Source: Liolophura sinensis
Lineage: Eukaryota > Mollusca > Polyplacophora > Chitonida > Chitonidae
Length of the DNA stretch: 64,000 nucleotides
Reading direction: 5' to 3'
Assembly: GCF_032854445.1 (NCBI RefSeq)
Contig: NC_088295.1
Span: 89,448,644 to 89,512,643, forward strand
Under the pieces are notes generated by a model. It was not told the origin of the DNA and ran no database searches. It was given only the letters and a program-made list of their open reading frames with translations. The stretch's first letter is position 1. The number at the start of each line of letters is the position of its first letter. The position numbers and the translations under genes are program-made. Of the stretch, positions 12,531 through 24,358 are shown in pieces.

Positions 12531-13164
12531 CCTTTAGGTAGTTGTATTGTGCAGACTGCTGTAATAGATAAACAGGAGCAATCAGAAGATGACATATCCC
12601 CCTGCACCTCACCAGTAAATCAAGGGTTTTTCTGTATGGGATTTTTCCCACCAATATCTATGACTATGATATTTAAGCCTACTATACTGTAAAAAAACTC
12701 AGGTCTCGCCATAATATGATTGTTCTATTGCTGAAGTGGCGCTAAGCCATAATCAATCATTCATTCAATAAATATATATGTTGTCACTAATACATAAAAG
12801 CCATTGAGAAGGTTACATGTTGAGCTGACAATGTCAGACTATACGTGTATCTTGAAAGGTGATAATTAATAAAAAGTAACCCTTTTAACACCGTCTGTAG
12901 ATCGGCATCGTTGAACAAAAGTTCGGCCATAAAGGAGTTTACAAGCAGGATGAACACTTTGAAAATAACTGAAGAAACGTACAATGTAACCCTTTGCAGC
13001 ACATGCTAAATATAGGCCTATATCATGTCCATCATGACTATAAATCACAAAAACCCCGATAAAAACTGTAGGAGGATATGCGGTCACAAGTACTGATTAC
13101 AAACAGACGGACCGAGGGATAGGCGTACATGCTGATCATTATATTCTCAGTAGAATGTGTGCCG

Positions 13165-14375
13165 AGGGAATAAAAACCGCAGATGGACCAACACGAAATG
13201 TTACAGTATGTACAATAGCAAAACATCAAAACTACAGATTAGTCAACACAGCAGACCGTGTCCTGAGGCAACAAATTTTGCAAAACTACATACTGGCTAG
13301 CACAGCAGACCATATCCTGCAGCAATAGATCACAACTACAGACTAGTCAACACGCAGGAGGAGATCAAAACTACAGATTGGTCAACACAGCTTATCGTAC
13401 CCTCAGAAACAGATCAAAACTACGGATTGGTCAAAACGCAGGAGCAGACCGTATCCTTCAGCAACAGATCAAAACCAGACACAGGTCAACACAGCATAAC
13501 TTATCCCGCAGCAACAGAACAGAACTACAGATTGGTCAACACAGTATACCGTATACTGCAGCAACAGATCAAAGTTACAGATTGATCAACACAGTAGACC
13601 GTACCCTCAGAAACAGATCAAAGTCACAGATTGGTCAACACGCAGGAACAGACCGTATCCTTCAGGAAAAGATAAAAACTACAGACTGGGCAACACAGCA
13701 TACCGTATCCTGCAGCAACATATGAAAACTACAGATTGGTCAACACAACATACCGTACCCTGAGAAACAGATCAAAACTAGATTGGTCAACACGCAGGGG
13801 AAGACCGTATCCTGCAGCATACAGATCAAAACTAGATTGGTAAACACGCATTATCGGATCGTATCCTGCAGCAACACATCAAAACTACAGATTGGTCAAC
13901 ACAGCATACCGTATCCTGCAGCAACAGAACAAAACTACTTTGTCAACATGGTATACCGTATACTGCATGAACAGATCAAAACTACAGACACAGGTCAACA
14001 CAGCAGACCATATCCTGCAGCAACAGACTAAAACTAGACACAGGTCAAAACAGCATACCTTATCCCGCAGCAATAGAAGTAAACTACAGATTGGTCAACA
14101 CAGTATACCGTATACCGCATCAACAGATCAAAATTACAGATTGGTCAACACAGCATACCCTACCCTCAGAAATAGATCAAAACTACAAATTGGTCAACAC
14201 GCAGAAGAAGACGTATTCTGCAGCAACAGATCATAACTACAGATTGGTCAACACAGCATGCCGCATCCCGCAGCAACAGATCAAAACTACAGATTGGTCA
14301 ACACGCAGGAGCAGATGTATCCTGCAGCAACAGATAAATGCTACAGATTATTCAACACAGTATATTGTATCCTGC
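13165..14375. repeat. minisatellite, ~45-50 bp, over 20 copies
   Basis: Degenerate copies of a unit built from AACAGATCAAAACTACAGAT, TGGTCAACACAGCATACC and GTATCCTGCAGC. Variants alternate between CCTGCAGCAACAG and CCCTCAGAAACAG endings. The core (CTACAGATTGGTCAACA) resembles the CTCCAGACTGACCAACA core of the 12.1-kb array, so the two arrays may share an origin. Confidence 0.9.
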
Positions 14376-14399
14376 ATTAAACGGTTTGATTATTAAACA

Positions 14400-16200
14400 G
14401 ATCTATATTACTTGTAACCAGAAAACAGACTAACCCAACAACAAGGGTGTACAGTATGTTGACATTACAGCGTACTAAGCATGTACAGACGCCTAATCCT
14501 GTAGGTTCGTATGTTTATCAACTGTTAAGGGCACAAGGCTTTGTTCTAATATTTTTTGTTGAGAATAGGCACAGCTGAACACTGTGGAACATAAATGAGG
14601 AAAACAAGTTGCCTAAATATACAGGTTAATTATACAAAAGTATACATTTTCCATTTGTGTTAAAAATAATATATCATCTAATATTATAATAATTAAGATC
14701 ATACAGTATTATTTAATAACCTAAACCACTGAGAACAGGGGCGTTAAGAGAAGGTGATATTAGTCCATTCGTCATCTACGTGAATAAGCCATAGTAGTTT
14801 ATTCTTAATTCGCTGGAGACGTCGCGGTTTAGAATCCAGCCACTGTTTACTTGGGTTTTGTCAAGTTTTGTTTACCGCGGATTTTAATTCTCTATTATAG
14901 TTTTACCGATGGTTCCCCGCTATTCTGACAAAGATTTCACTCCTAAATCTGGGCAGTTCGTTTGTCACTCTAACTCGCCGCTGTATAGCTGACACAGCAA
15001 AAGGTAAAATAAAAAATACAGCTTTCTAATGTAAGCCTTCCACTTCTAAAACACAGTGCAGAATTCTGTTGCATAGATGTACCTGTACAAGGATTGAACA
15101 TATAGTACATTACATATTGCAAAAAAAATGCGTAAAGCCCAGAATCGTCTGTAATGTTGCATATTTTGGCGCGTCAGTTGGTAATGGATGTGAATATTTC
15201 TTCAGGCTGTGACAGAACTTTAATTTATAGTACAAGTTGTAAATCGCATTTATATATCCTCTTAACTTATCTATTGGAATTCTCAAAGTTCATTTATACA
15301 TGAGTCAGTAAGATAATCGACTGAATCGGTAAAATAGATCTTGGCTTATATTTCAATACTATATAAAGGGATACTAGATACGGACAACCAGACTGTACAA
15401 CCACGTCCCCACCAGGATTTTTATAACCTCATACACTACCTTAAATCTGATTTGTTATCGTTGCTGTCAAACACTGAAGACATCATTTACAACATCCTGG
15501 CTACCTAGCAACACACTGCCCCACTATATGACCGCTCTCCTGTGTGTACGCCCTGTGACATTTCCCTACTCTATTCACATACAATGGAGATCTTATTTAA
15601 TCAGTGATTCTCTTGTACTTGTTCAAGGAAGCCGGCTTTGTTCGGGCACGCTTGTCGTTGTTTCCATGATCAGACATAGTACTTTTTTGTCTCATACAAC
15701 GGTTCAGCGCTATTGTATCTTCTGTCAAATGAATTCGGGGGGTGGGGGGGATTTCTGTGCGTGAGACTGCAGTGAACAACTCCTTCTTCTAAGATGGCTG
15801 CTGAGTTTCTTAAAAGGATGTCATTGGTCAGTTTTTACCTCTAACCATTGGACTAGGAACTGATGGAGGAAAATTCGGAGAGTATTTCTCATGTAACATC
15901 ACTTAAAATATATCTCTAAACTACCAATGTACCCCATCAAATACTATAAAATGTACTTTTTGTTTGATTGTATATCTTAATTACATGCAGACAAGTACAT
16001 CCAGATAACTGTCTTATCTATTTCTCGAGCACCATCCTGTCGTCAATCGACACCCACAGACAATATATGCTGTCAGTTGTCAAACGCTGAATAGTCGGAT
16101 ATGGGTTATTGTTCCCGTCCTATAGAGCAGTATTCAGTTATATCATACTTTGTTCACGCCGACCACATGCTGTGAGTTATTTCCTCAGGGGGATTGAAAC
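14400..16200. other. intergenic, no gene seen
   Basis: AT-rich, with no supportable exon, RNA gene or named repeat. Confidence 0.4.
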
Positions 16201-16431
16201 TCACAATAAAACTTTATTGGTTAATATCGATTTGAGCATGACCCAGTCATCCGGTAAACTTCTAGGCACGTAGGCACTGCAAAATACACGCCTATACATA
16301 TACCCTTCTAACAGATCATCAACTTCAACAGCCGCTTCACAATGGCAGTTGAAAAATCTCGCTCCAATCTCAGTATATTTATATTCACACAGCGATTCGA
16401 CAACGTGTATGACAAAACCTACACTCTCCAT
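16201..16431 (-). CDS. candidate small ORF, unknown
   Basis: A 76-codon frame from a true minus-strand ATG to TGA at 16201. The residue mix is plausible (Cys, Trp and Tyr present, no low-complexity runs). An AATAAA lies just before the stop, inside the frame, so a polyadenylated transcript would lose the stop region; that argues for chance. No family is recognised. Confidence 0.2.
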   Translation of the reverse strand: MESVGFVIHVVESLCEYKYTEIGARFFNCHCEAAVEVDDLLEGYMYRRVFCSAYVPRSLPDDWVMLKSILTNKVLL

Positions 16432-18373
16432 TAACCTTTAAATTTCAATGTTATTGTTTAATGTCATTGATTTATTGATTTTCTTTTTAAAATAGACTGT
16501 ATTCAGAAAACCTATAAATGGTAATGGAATGGAGCAAGCTGCAATGTTTATTTTACTGAAAAATTTTGAGCTATATTTCAGTTTAAAATTTAGATTTCGT
16601 AATAATCCCAGATATCCACATTTTACATATAATATCTGAATGTGAGTTCAGTTTTATAACTGGAATAAGTTGCGAAGCAGACGTCTACTTGTTCTCTTGT
16701 GCCATGGAGAACTGTCGCAGATGTCAAATGCTTTTACGACCTTATGTCTTATTGGAACTAGACACGCTGAAACTGTTTATGTCAAGAGGAGCTTTTCCTG
16801 GGGAGATATCTGAGTGGTCATGTCAGGGAAGAGAGAGAAAAAGGACCTAGAAAAATACTAGATCTTTGCGATTTGTAAAATATCTTTCAGATGCGACTTG
16901 TCATATTTGTAAGTTAAAATTACGCATACTGAAAGACATAACGTCAAAATGAATTTCAAATCCGCTTTTTGACACTAGTGTGTAGTGTAAATGTTGTATT
17001 GTGGTTCAACTGGTTCGAACTTCAAAAATAGAAAAAATCTATTCATTTAAATATTTTTCTCAGTGGAATGTGCTTATAGCAGAACTATAAATACGTTTTC
17101 ACATTTCGTTGTCCTATTGCAAAAATGCTGCAGTACTTTAACAGTTTTGATTTTCGTAACAGATTGTTTCACTTCGACCATATTTGTGTTTGATTGAAGA
17201 AAAGTGCATTTGGCTTTGTGTAGTGGTACTTACAACTGTGTTGCAGGACCTGGTCAAGTAAGAGCGCCCAGCGTACGTGAGTTTCAGGAGCCGATTACCT
17301 ATCCTGACATTGGTAGACTTCCTCAGGGTTCATCGGACCTTAGTTACAATAACATGTTAACGACCCTCCTATGACCGTTTCAGCAGTCTAACGTTCGTTG
17401 AAGACCATTTGTCTAAAACTTGTCCAAAGAGGTTTGCCCATTAAATTGATTGCTATGAATTTCTTGGGCATGTCATTAAACAGCAATCAAAACGTCAAAG
17501 TACTGTATTGAGTTTGCCACAGAAATGACAGACGCATTTATAAAGTTCAAGGCAAGAACAGCACCGGTTTCAAGGTTGTGTTGAAACCGGTGACAAATGA
17601 AAAACAAAAAAAAGGGCAAAAGTTGATATTTTATTTACACCGACCGACTTTATGCTGCGTTACACATGATTAATATATAAAGTGGCCAGATTTTAAAGTG
17701 TTGCCTGACTTGTGCGAGCTTAGAGCTTAGTGTATTGAAGCACACGCTGAGAATTACACTCACACCAATGCCTTGTTGTCGCTGTGACACCCATTTCAAC
17801 CGATATTTGCGCTCAAAATAGTGTCATCATCAACCATTACCCATTATGTCAATTTAATAGCTTAAATATGACAGTGTAAACGCGATATGTACATAACTAG
17901 GGTCGTGTATCGTACTGATAAGGTAACCTAGGGTGACAGAGACTACAACACATTCTCATGAAATCTACTATTTATTACAAACACTTCACAATATTCTCTG
18001 CTTAGGCTGATGTATGAACTTCACCTACAGTTCATAACGACGCCACAGTGTGCTGTAATTTGTGAGAAAGCAGACAAGCATTATTTATGCTCAATAGTTG
18101 AGCTAGAATTACTGGCATATAGACTTATAGGCAGGAAAAGGGTTTTACTGATGTAATAAGCAAGATATTTGCAACATCATGTTCAAGAAACGCACATTAA
18201 AGATAGGCTATGTCCTCAAATGCGACAAGGTTTCCATCGTGATCACGTGTTCAAGTAAACCGTTACACCTGGTATAACCCGTAACGCTAAAGTTATAGTC
18301 GATCACTCATGTGGCGTCATTTCGAATCTTCGAATCTAAGATATCCCCGTTTGGCAATAGAGTACAACATATA
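16432..18373. other. intergenic, no gene seen
   Basis: No open frame long enough or repeat clear enough to report. Confidence 0.4.
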
Positions 18374-18443
18374 CTGACCAAATGTTAGATGCATAATAGC
18401 TGCATTAACTGACCAAATGTTAGATGCATAATAGCTGCATTAA
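18374..18443. repeat. tandem duplication, 35 bp x2
   Basis: Two perfect adjacent copies starting CTGACCAAATGTTAGATGCA. Confidence 0.95.
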
Positions 18444-18959
18444 CTCTGGTAGGTTTTCCTTCCCTTTGCTTTGTCTCGTATAATATAAGCTTCTGTATAC
18501 TTTAGTACAGTTACAACTTTTCTTTCATTTTCCTTTCCGTATCGTTCAGTATTAACTATCGGTAGTTATGATGCAGTTAATGGAAAGACCTGGGTGCTGT
18601 ACTACTCGTAATGTGAGATACCTTCAGCGCCTTATTTCAAACAAGCGTTGCAGATTTGTTGCAAAACTACCACCTGTAAAGGAGAGGTAGAAACACCATA
18701 CCGCCATCGGAGTCATTGTGACTATCGGGTTCCACCTTCCATGGATCGATGACACCACGCTCGTCTGTTAGGGAAGGGGCGCAACTTTGGGAAATCAATA
18801 GTATACAATGATTTATTCCCCTTATTTGTTAAGCCAACGTTTATACTACTATCCGTGAATATGCTCCACATATGCTTTACGCTGCTGTTAGTACTCGGCA
18901 TGCTTGCTTTTTCGACCCTGCAATATATAAGAAGTGGCCAAGCTCGGATCCCACCACCT

Positions 18960-19420
18960 TCCCAATTAGACGCTTTCTTCGCCAGGCACATTTTTACAAG
19001 GCGATTTCTTCACCAGGCATTCTTTTCCTCCACAAGACGCTTTCTTCGCCAGACACATTCTCAACGCGACGATTTCTTCACCAGACAATTTTTTCCTCCA
19101 CAAGACTTTTTCTTCGCCTGACACATTCTCCACTAGACGATTTCTCCACCAGACAATTTTTTCCTCCACAAGACGATTTCTTCACCAGGCATTCTACACA
19201 CGACGATTTCTCCACCAGCCAATTTTTTCCTCCACAAGACGTTTTCTTCGCGATATTCTCCACAAGATACTTTCTCCAGCGGACATAGTTTTCACTTGAC
19301 GCTTTCTCCACCATTTATCACCAAACGCTTTGTTCACCAGACACTTTCTCATCAAACATATTCTCCGTGAGAATCCCACAGGACGATTCTCCACTGGACA
19401 TATTCGCCACAAGACGACTT
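18960..19420. repeat. minisatellite with CTTC/CCAGAC motif
   Basis: A degenerate array of short units such as CGATTTCTTCACCAGACAAT, TTTTTTCCTCCACAAGACG and CTTTCTTCGCCAGACACATT. Frames on both strands remain open through it; I read them as artefacts. Confidence 0.85.
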
Positions 19421-19514
19421 CTCGGAAGGATATAAACCGGGCAATATAGCATGAAGGGTAAGCAACAACAGATTGTGATAGTCGGTCACATGTAACCGGT
19501 GTGGCTTCCTCCAC

Positions 19515-20412
19515 CATACAGTTTCTCCACTGTACACATCTTCCATCAAACCAAACTCACATTTTTCATCAGACCACCCTCACATTTTCCATCAGACCAC
19601 TTACCTTTTCAATCAGACCATTTATATTTTCGATCAGATCAGTTTCACATTGCCCATCAGGCCACGCTCCCACATTTTCCACCAGACCACGCTCCGACGT
19701 TTTCCATCATACCACACTCACACATTTCCATCAGACCACACTCACACATTTCCATCAGACCACAGTCTCACACTGCCCATCAGATCAGTCTCACATTTTT
19801 CATCGGACAACACTCACATTTTCCATCAGACCACACTCTCAAATTTTCTATCAAACCACTTACGTTTTCAATCAGACCACTTACATTTTCTATCAAACCA
19901 CTTACATTTTCTATCAGACCACACTCTCAAATTTTCTATCAAACTACTTACATTTGCCATCAGACCACAGTCTCACACTGCCTATCAGACCACACTTTCA
20001 CATTTTCCATCAGATCACACTCTCACATTTTCCATCAGACCACACGCACATTTTCCATCAGACCACACTCGCATTTTCCATCAGACCACACTCACATCTT
20101 CCATCAGACCTCACTCTCACATTTTCCATCAGACCACTTACATTTTCCATCAGACCAGTCTCACACTTTCCACCAGACCACACTCTCACATTTTCCATTA
20201 GACCACTTACATTTTCCATCAGACCACACTCACATTGACCATCAGACCACAAACTCACATTGACCATCAGACCACAAACTCACTTTGACCATCAGACCAC
20301 ACTCACATTTTCCATCAGATCACACTCTCACATTTTCAATCAGACCACATCACGCTGCCCATCAGACCACACTCAGATTTTTCATTAGACCACACTCACA
20401 TCTTCCAAAAAC
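19515..20412. repeat. minisatellite, ~25 bp, ~35 copies
   Basis: A long array of a unit like CATCAGACCACACTCACATT with TTCC at the join, with variants CACTTACATTT and CAGTCTCACACTGCC. It shares its CCA/GAC/CACA texture with the preceding array, from which a 100-bp gap separates it. The long open frames here on both strands come from repetition. Confidence 0.92.
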
Positions 20413-23400
20413 ATTGTTTTTGCGGACATATTACGATATTGCCCCCGCCCCCACTGTCCGTTATATCTGTGCCTAATTTGTTTTTTGCCACAATATTGTC
20501 TCCTACGGTCTCTATGCCAGCATTGTTTTTTTCTGGTCATGTCACGATATCCCCCCCACCCCCGGGGGTTTTAAGAGCAAGAAGCTTACTTACGTTACAG
20601 TATACAGAGATATTTATTTTAATTCTAAGAACTCTCTTACTCATATGTGACAAAATATTAAACATTACCGTTGAAGTTCAAATCTTAAGTCCAGAAATAA
20701 TAAATTAAGACTATGATTTAAATTTAAAACAGCTTGATCTTTGGACAAATATCAGGCGGTCTCTGTCTACAGTTTTCCGGCCGGGTCCCACCTTGTCGCC
20801 AGCTATCCGACGGTCTTTATGCCAACACACACAAACACACATACCGCACCTCAGAAAGGGTTAGTCGATATGTACATGTAGCCACCCTAGTTCAAGAACT
20901 AGATTCAATCACGTATTCGCAATTATAAAAGTGAAAAGATCGTGGTAATTTGGCAGGCAATTTGGTTTAGGTCAAATATTAGGCATCTGTCTTCCTTTTT
21001 TACCGTTCATTGTTATCATAACAAAACAAAATCACATAAAATAAATCACATTTATTTGATTTTCATTCCTTTCAGTCAAAAATAACTTCATCTTTATACA
21101 GCAACTATATCTCCATACAGAGGTAGCTAGGCGTTTGCTGACAGTTTATGTAAACAATACATGACAACTACATGTATAACGAAATCAATACTGAATGGCT
21201 TCATTAATTATTCACTTTGATAATATTCCGCTAACAGTAAAATCATTAATAATTAGTTCTAGTATTGACCCTACTGACCGAATTGGCACGTATAATAAAT
21301 GGAAATACATTAAGTACATTCTACATCATCCACTGCTCTAAAACATAAACACTTTGAAATGGAATGATAAAAAATGACAAAGGAACATGTGGTTCACACT
21401 GCTGATTAAACCTACGATGCAAAGCCGCATACCCGTCAAAGAAGTAAACATGTTTCACAATCGAGACACAAACTCTAGAATGTTCTTGCACAACCCCACT
21501 CAATTCAGTTTCCTATCCGAAAAACCACATAAAACAGATGCTGGATTTCATGCAAGAAAGTATACGTAGTACTACATGTTTCTTATAAATATTAGTGTTT
21601 GGTTTCCACAATCTTACGGTCAGTTACACTTCTTTGGTTTTATCTATTTCAAAGTTGCTTTTCAGCCAATACAGCTGGGCACAGAGCAGATTTCATGCAC
21701 TGCATACAACTGTACATGCGGAAAATATTTATATTCCTCAATAAATAGACACTGTACATGAAGATCCTCATTTTATTAAGAAAATATATCAGATCACTTG
21801 TGCCACATTTTCAGGATAAGGATAACACAGAGCTCAGCTTGAACTGCACAAGGTCCTCATCTTTGTATATATATTCGTTCTGATCAAAATAAATCCATTA
21901 TACACGAACTAATGTCCCTGATCAGATTAATAGCACAATCACACTGGATGTTTCTGGACGTATGAAAACAATTCATAAATATATATGTAAATCATTTATT
22001 AATCTAATGAAGATCAATTATCAATTATGTTCTGATAATTCCATGAGAGAGGTTTTATGCACACTCACAGACAAGCAGAAGAAAACAGAAAGGTTACAAC
22101 GGTTCCAAGCAAAGCTAAGAATCCAACAAATGCCACAAGTTTAAATATCTAAGAGCAAATTTCTGATGACATCTACTGATAGGCTCGTATACCACTGACA
22201 ACTAAAACTAATTGGTGAACGGTGTGCTCATGGTATACAGTGCAACAACATTACAGTTCAGAATGAAAGTACAGAACTTTATCCGATTAGTCATTCAGTA
22301 ATACAGGTATAGCTACCGTCTGTTAAAAGAATCACACTGACAACACTAACACGCCCAAACTGCCAAACTCTCAGAACTGTCAAATATGGTATTCACATGG
22401 CTTTTTTGGCTTATTGCTGGAAATCTGGATGGCTGAAAAACAGTACTTTGCTTGATGTAACCTATTTGTCTGACAAAATTTAGGTTTTTATGTCAACGCA
22501 ACATGGTGATGGGCATAAATTGTCTTGTGAGAATACTCTGTGAACATGATGTTAATGGCAGAAAGAATCCATTGAAAACCATTTACAAAAGTGTTTGCAA
22601 GAGTACTTTCCTTCCAGCTTTAGAGAAACAGTACATCATCAAATAATTGTGTGCACATACAAACTGGGGAGTCTGAAAATATGTTCACTGAAGATTATAG
22701 ATAACACCAATAGATTATCTTTGAGAATTATGCTTCATAATATAGGGATATTATGTTGCTGTACAGATTATGAATAATTTGTTTAGCATTTGCAACAAAG
22801 CATGGCTTTGGACTTATGTCGCCATGCAGCAGTTATTTATTAACATCAAAATTATTTAGACAACATTTCCACGCCTTTGGGCACAAGTAAAATGGCAAAT
22901 GTTCAGCTATCCATGGTCTCGCGTGATATGAGTGAATGTCAACCTACATGTACGGCCATTGTACATGTAAGGGACTTAAGGAAGATTTGTTTTGCACTGG
23001 GTGATCTCTCAAAAACAAAAATAATAATATTATTATTATCTAACGCTTTTACAGGAAAAGGCCTAAAAATTAAAGCAGGCATCATTTAATAGACTAGTTA
23101 AAACGATGCATAAATATACTATCATTTGTTTTGTTTAGATTTTTGTGAAGAAAGATAACGTCGTTCAAACGTTTGAATTCTAATGTGGGCTTTATGGACA
23201 TTACCATCATAGTTTAGGAACTCTGACGTCCCAGGAAGATTTTCCAGCTCAAATCACGACCCTGAGTGTTGGAATAACTCTTTCTACCCATGACTAAAAG
23301 ATTACTGAATAATGTTCGCAAGAATTCCTTCCTTATGGTCAACACCAGAACAAAACCGTATGAACCTTACTTCATATTTTAGCTTTCTGTTACTTTAAAT

Positions 23401-23834
23401 GACATAAAAGAAGTGTTGACAATTTCAAAGGGAGTTCTCAATAAACAACCCCACCCTCTCTGACATAAAGCTCAAATATGATTTTATACAATACTTTAGT
23501 GCAAGAAGAGGTTATGACTACCATAACTAAACAGGTCATTATGCATATAAATGTAGATTGGAATTTTAGCACCACTTCAAACATTTGGGTATTGCTGTAA
23601 ATAGAAAAACATTAAAACATTTTAAAGGCACAAATCATTGGTTAAGCTTAATTCCAATTGACAGATGAATAAACACGTAAATGCATGTTGGCAGCATAAA
23701 GTTAAAACCTGATGGTGACGGTAAATTGGCACCCCATTTATCTCAATGCATATGATTACCTTGTAGAAATTACCCCAGATTACCCAAGTGTACATGTATC
23801 CAAAAGTGCCTCTGTAGGGCTTCTACATGTGGAG
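20413..23834. other. intergenic, no gene seen
   Basis: Short, very AT-rich frames only. A C-rich patch lies near 20540-20570. No exon or RNA gene could be supported. Confidence 0.4.
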
Positions 23835-23837
23835 TGA

Positions 23838-23880
23838 GTGAGTGAGTGCTTGGGGTTTAACGTCTCTACATGTGGAGATT
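23838..23880. repeat. short fragment of SINE tail
   Basis: GAGTGAGTGAGTGCTTGGGG followed by TTTAACGTC is the terminal block of the tRNA-headed SINE seen full length at 25.9-26.3 kb. Only this end is present here. Confidence 0.75.
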
Positions 23881-24077
23881 TTAATGTTCCATACACATTG
23901 AAATATACAGGTTTAGCATGATAGACTAAGTTTAACAGTTAACACAGTTGTCATACTGAAATACCTGTAACCATTTACATGTACATCTATGATGCACTGA
24001 AAGACTATTTGACCATTGCAGGGGAACCATGCTCCTCATTGAGCATGTCTCAAACCAATCTGCTGCATAATGAGAAC

Positions 24078-24250
24078 TTTGTGGATCTTCTGTGCATATC
24101 CAAGGAGAACTGTGGATCTTTTGTGCACATCCAAGGTGAACTGTGGATCTTTTGGGCACATCGAAAGAGAACTATGGATCTTCTGGGCTAAGGAGAATTT
24201 TTTGGATCTTCTGTGCCTATGGTATCCAAGGAAAACTTGCAGTTCTGTAC
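24078..24250. repeat. 31-bp repeat beside LRRC58 stop
   Basis: Three regular 31-bp copies (GTGGATCTTCTGTGCATATC then CAAGGAGAACT) are followed by several degenerate ones. The unit resembles the plus-strand sequence over the last codons of LRRC58 (CCAGGAGAACCTTGCGGATC at 24364-24383). It falls in the probable 3' UTR of that gene. Confidence 0.8.
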
Positions 24251-24358
24251 ACGTTAGGCGAACCTAGTGGCTAACCCAGGAAAGCTTTTTGTCTTCTCCA
24301 ACAGAAGTTTGTGGATCAGTAGTGTTTATCCTGGGAGACGTATGTGGATTTTAAATGT

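Noticed and set aside
19499-20263. 254-codon plus-strand ORF (His/Phe/Ser-rich)
   Set aside because: It lies wholly in a 25-bp minisatellite; similar-length frames are open in other frames at once, which is the signature of repetition without stops.
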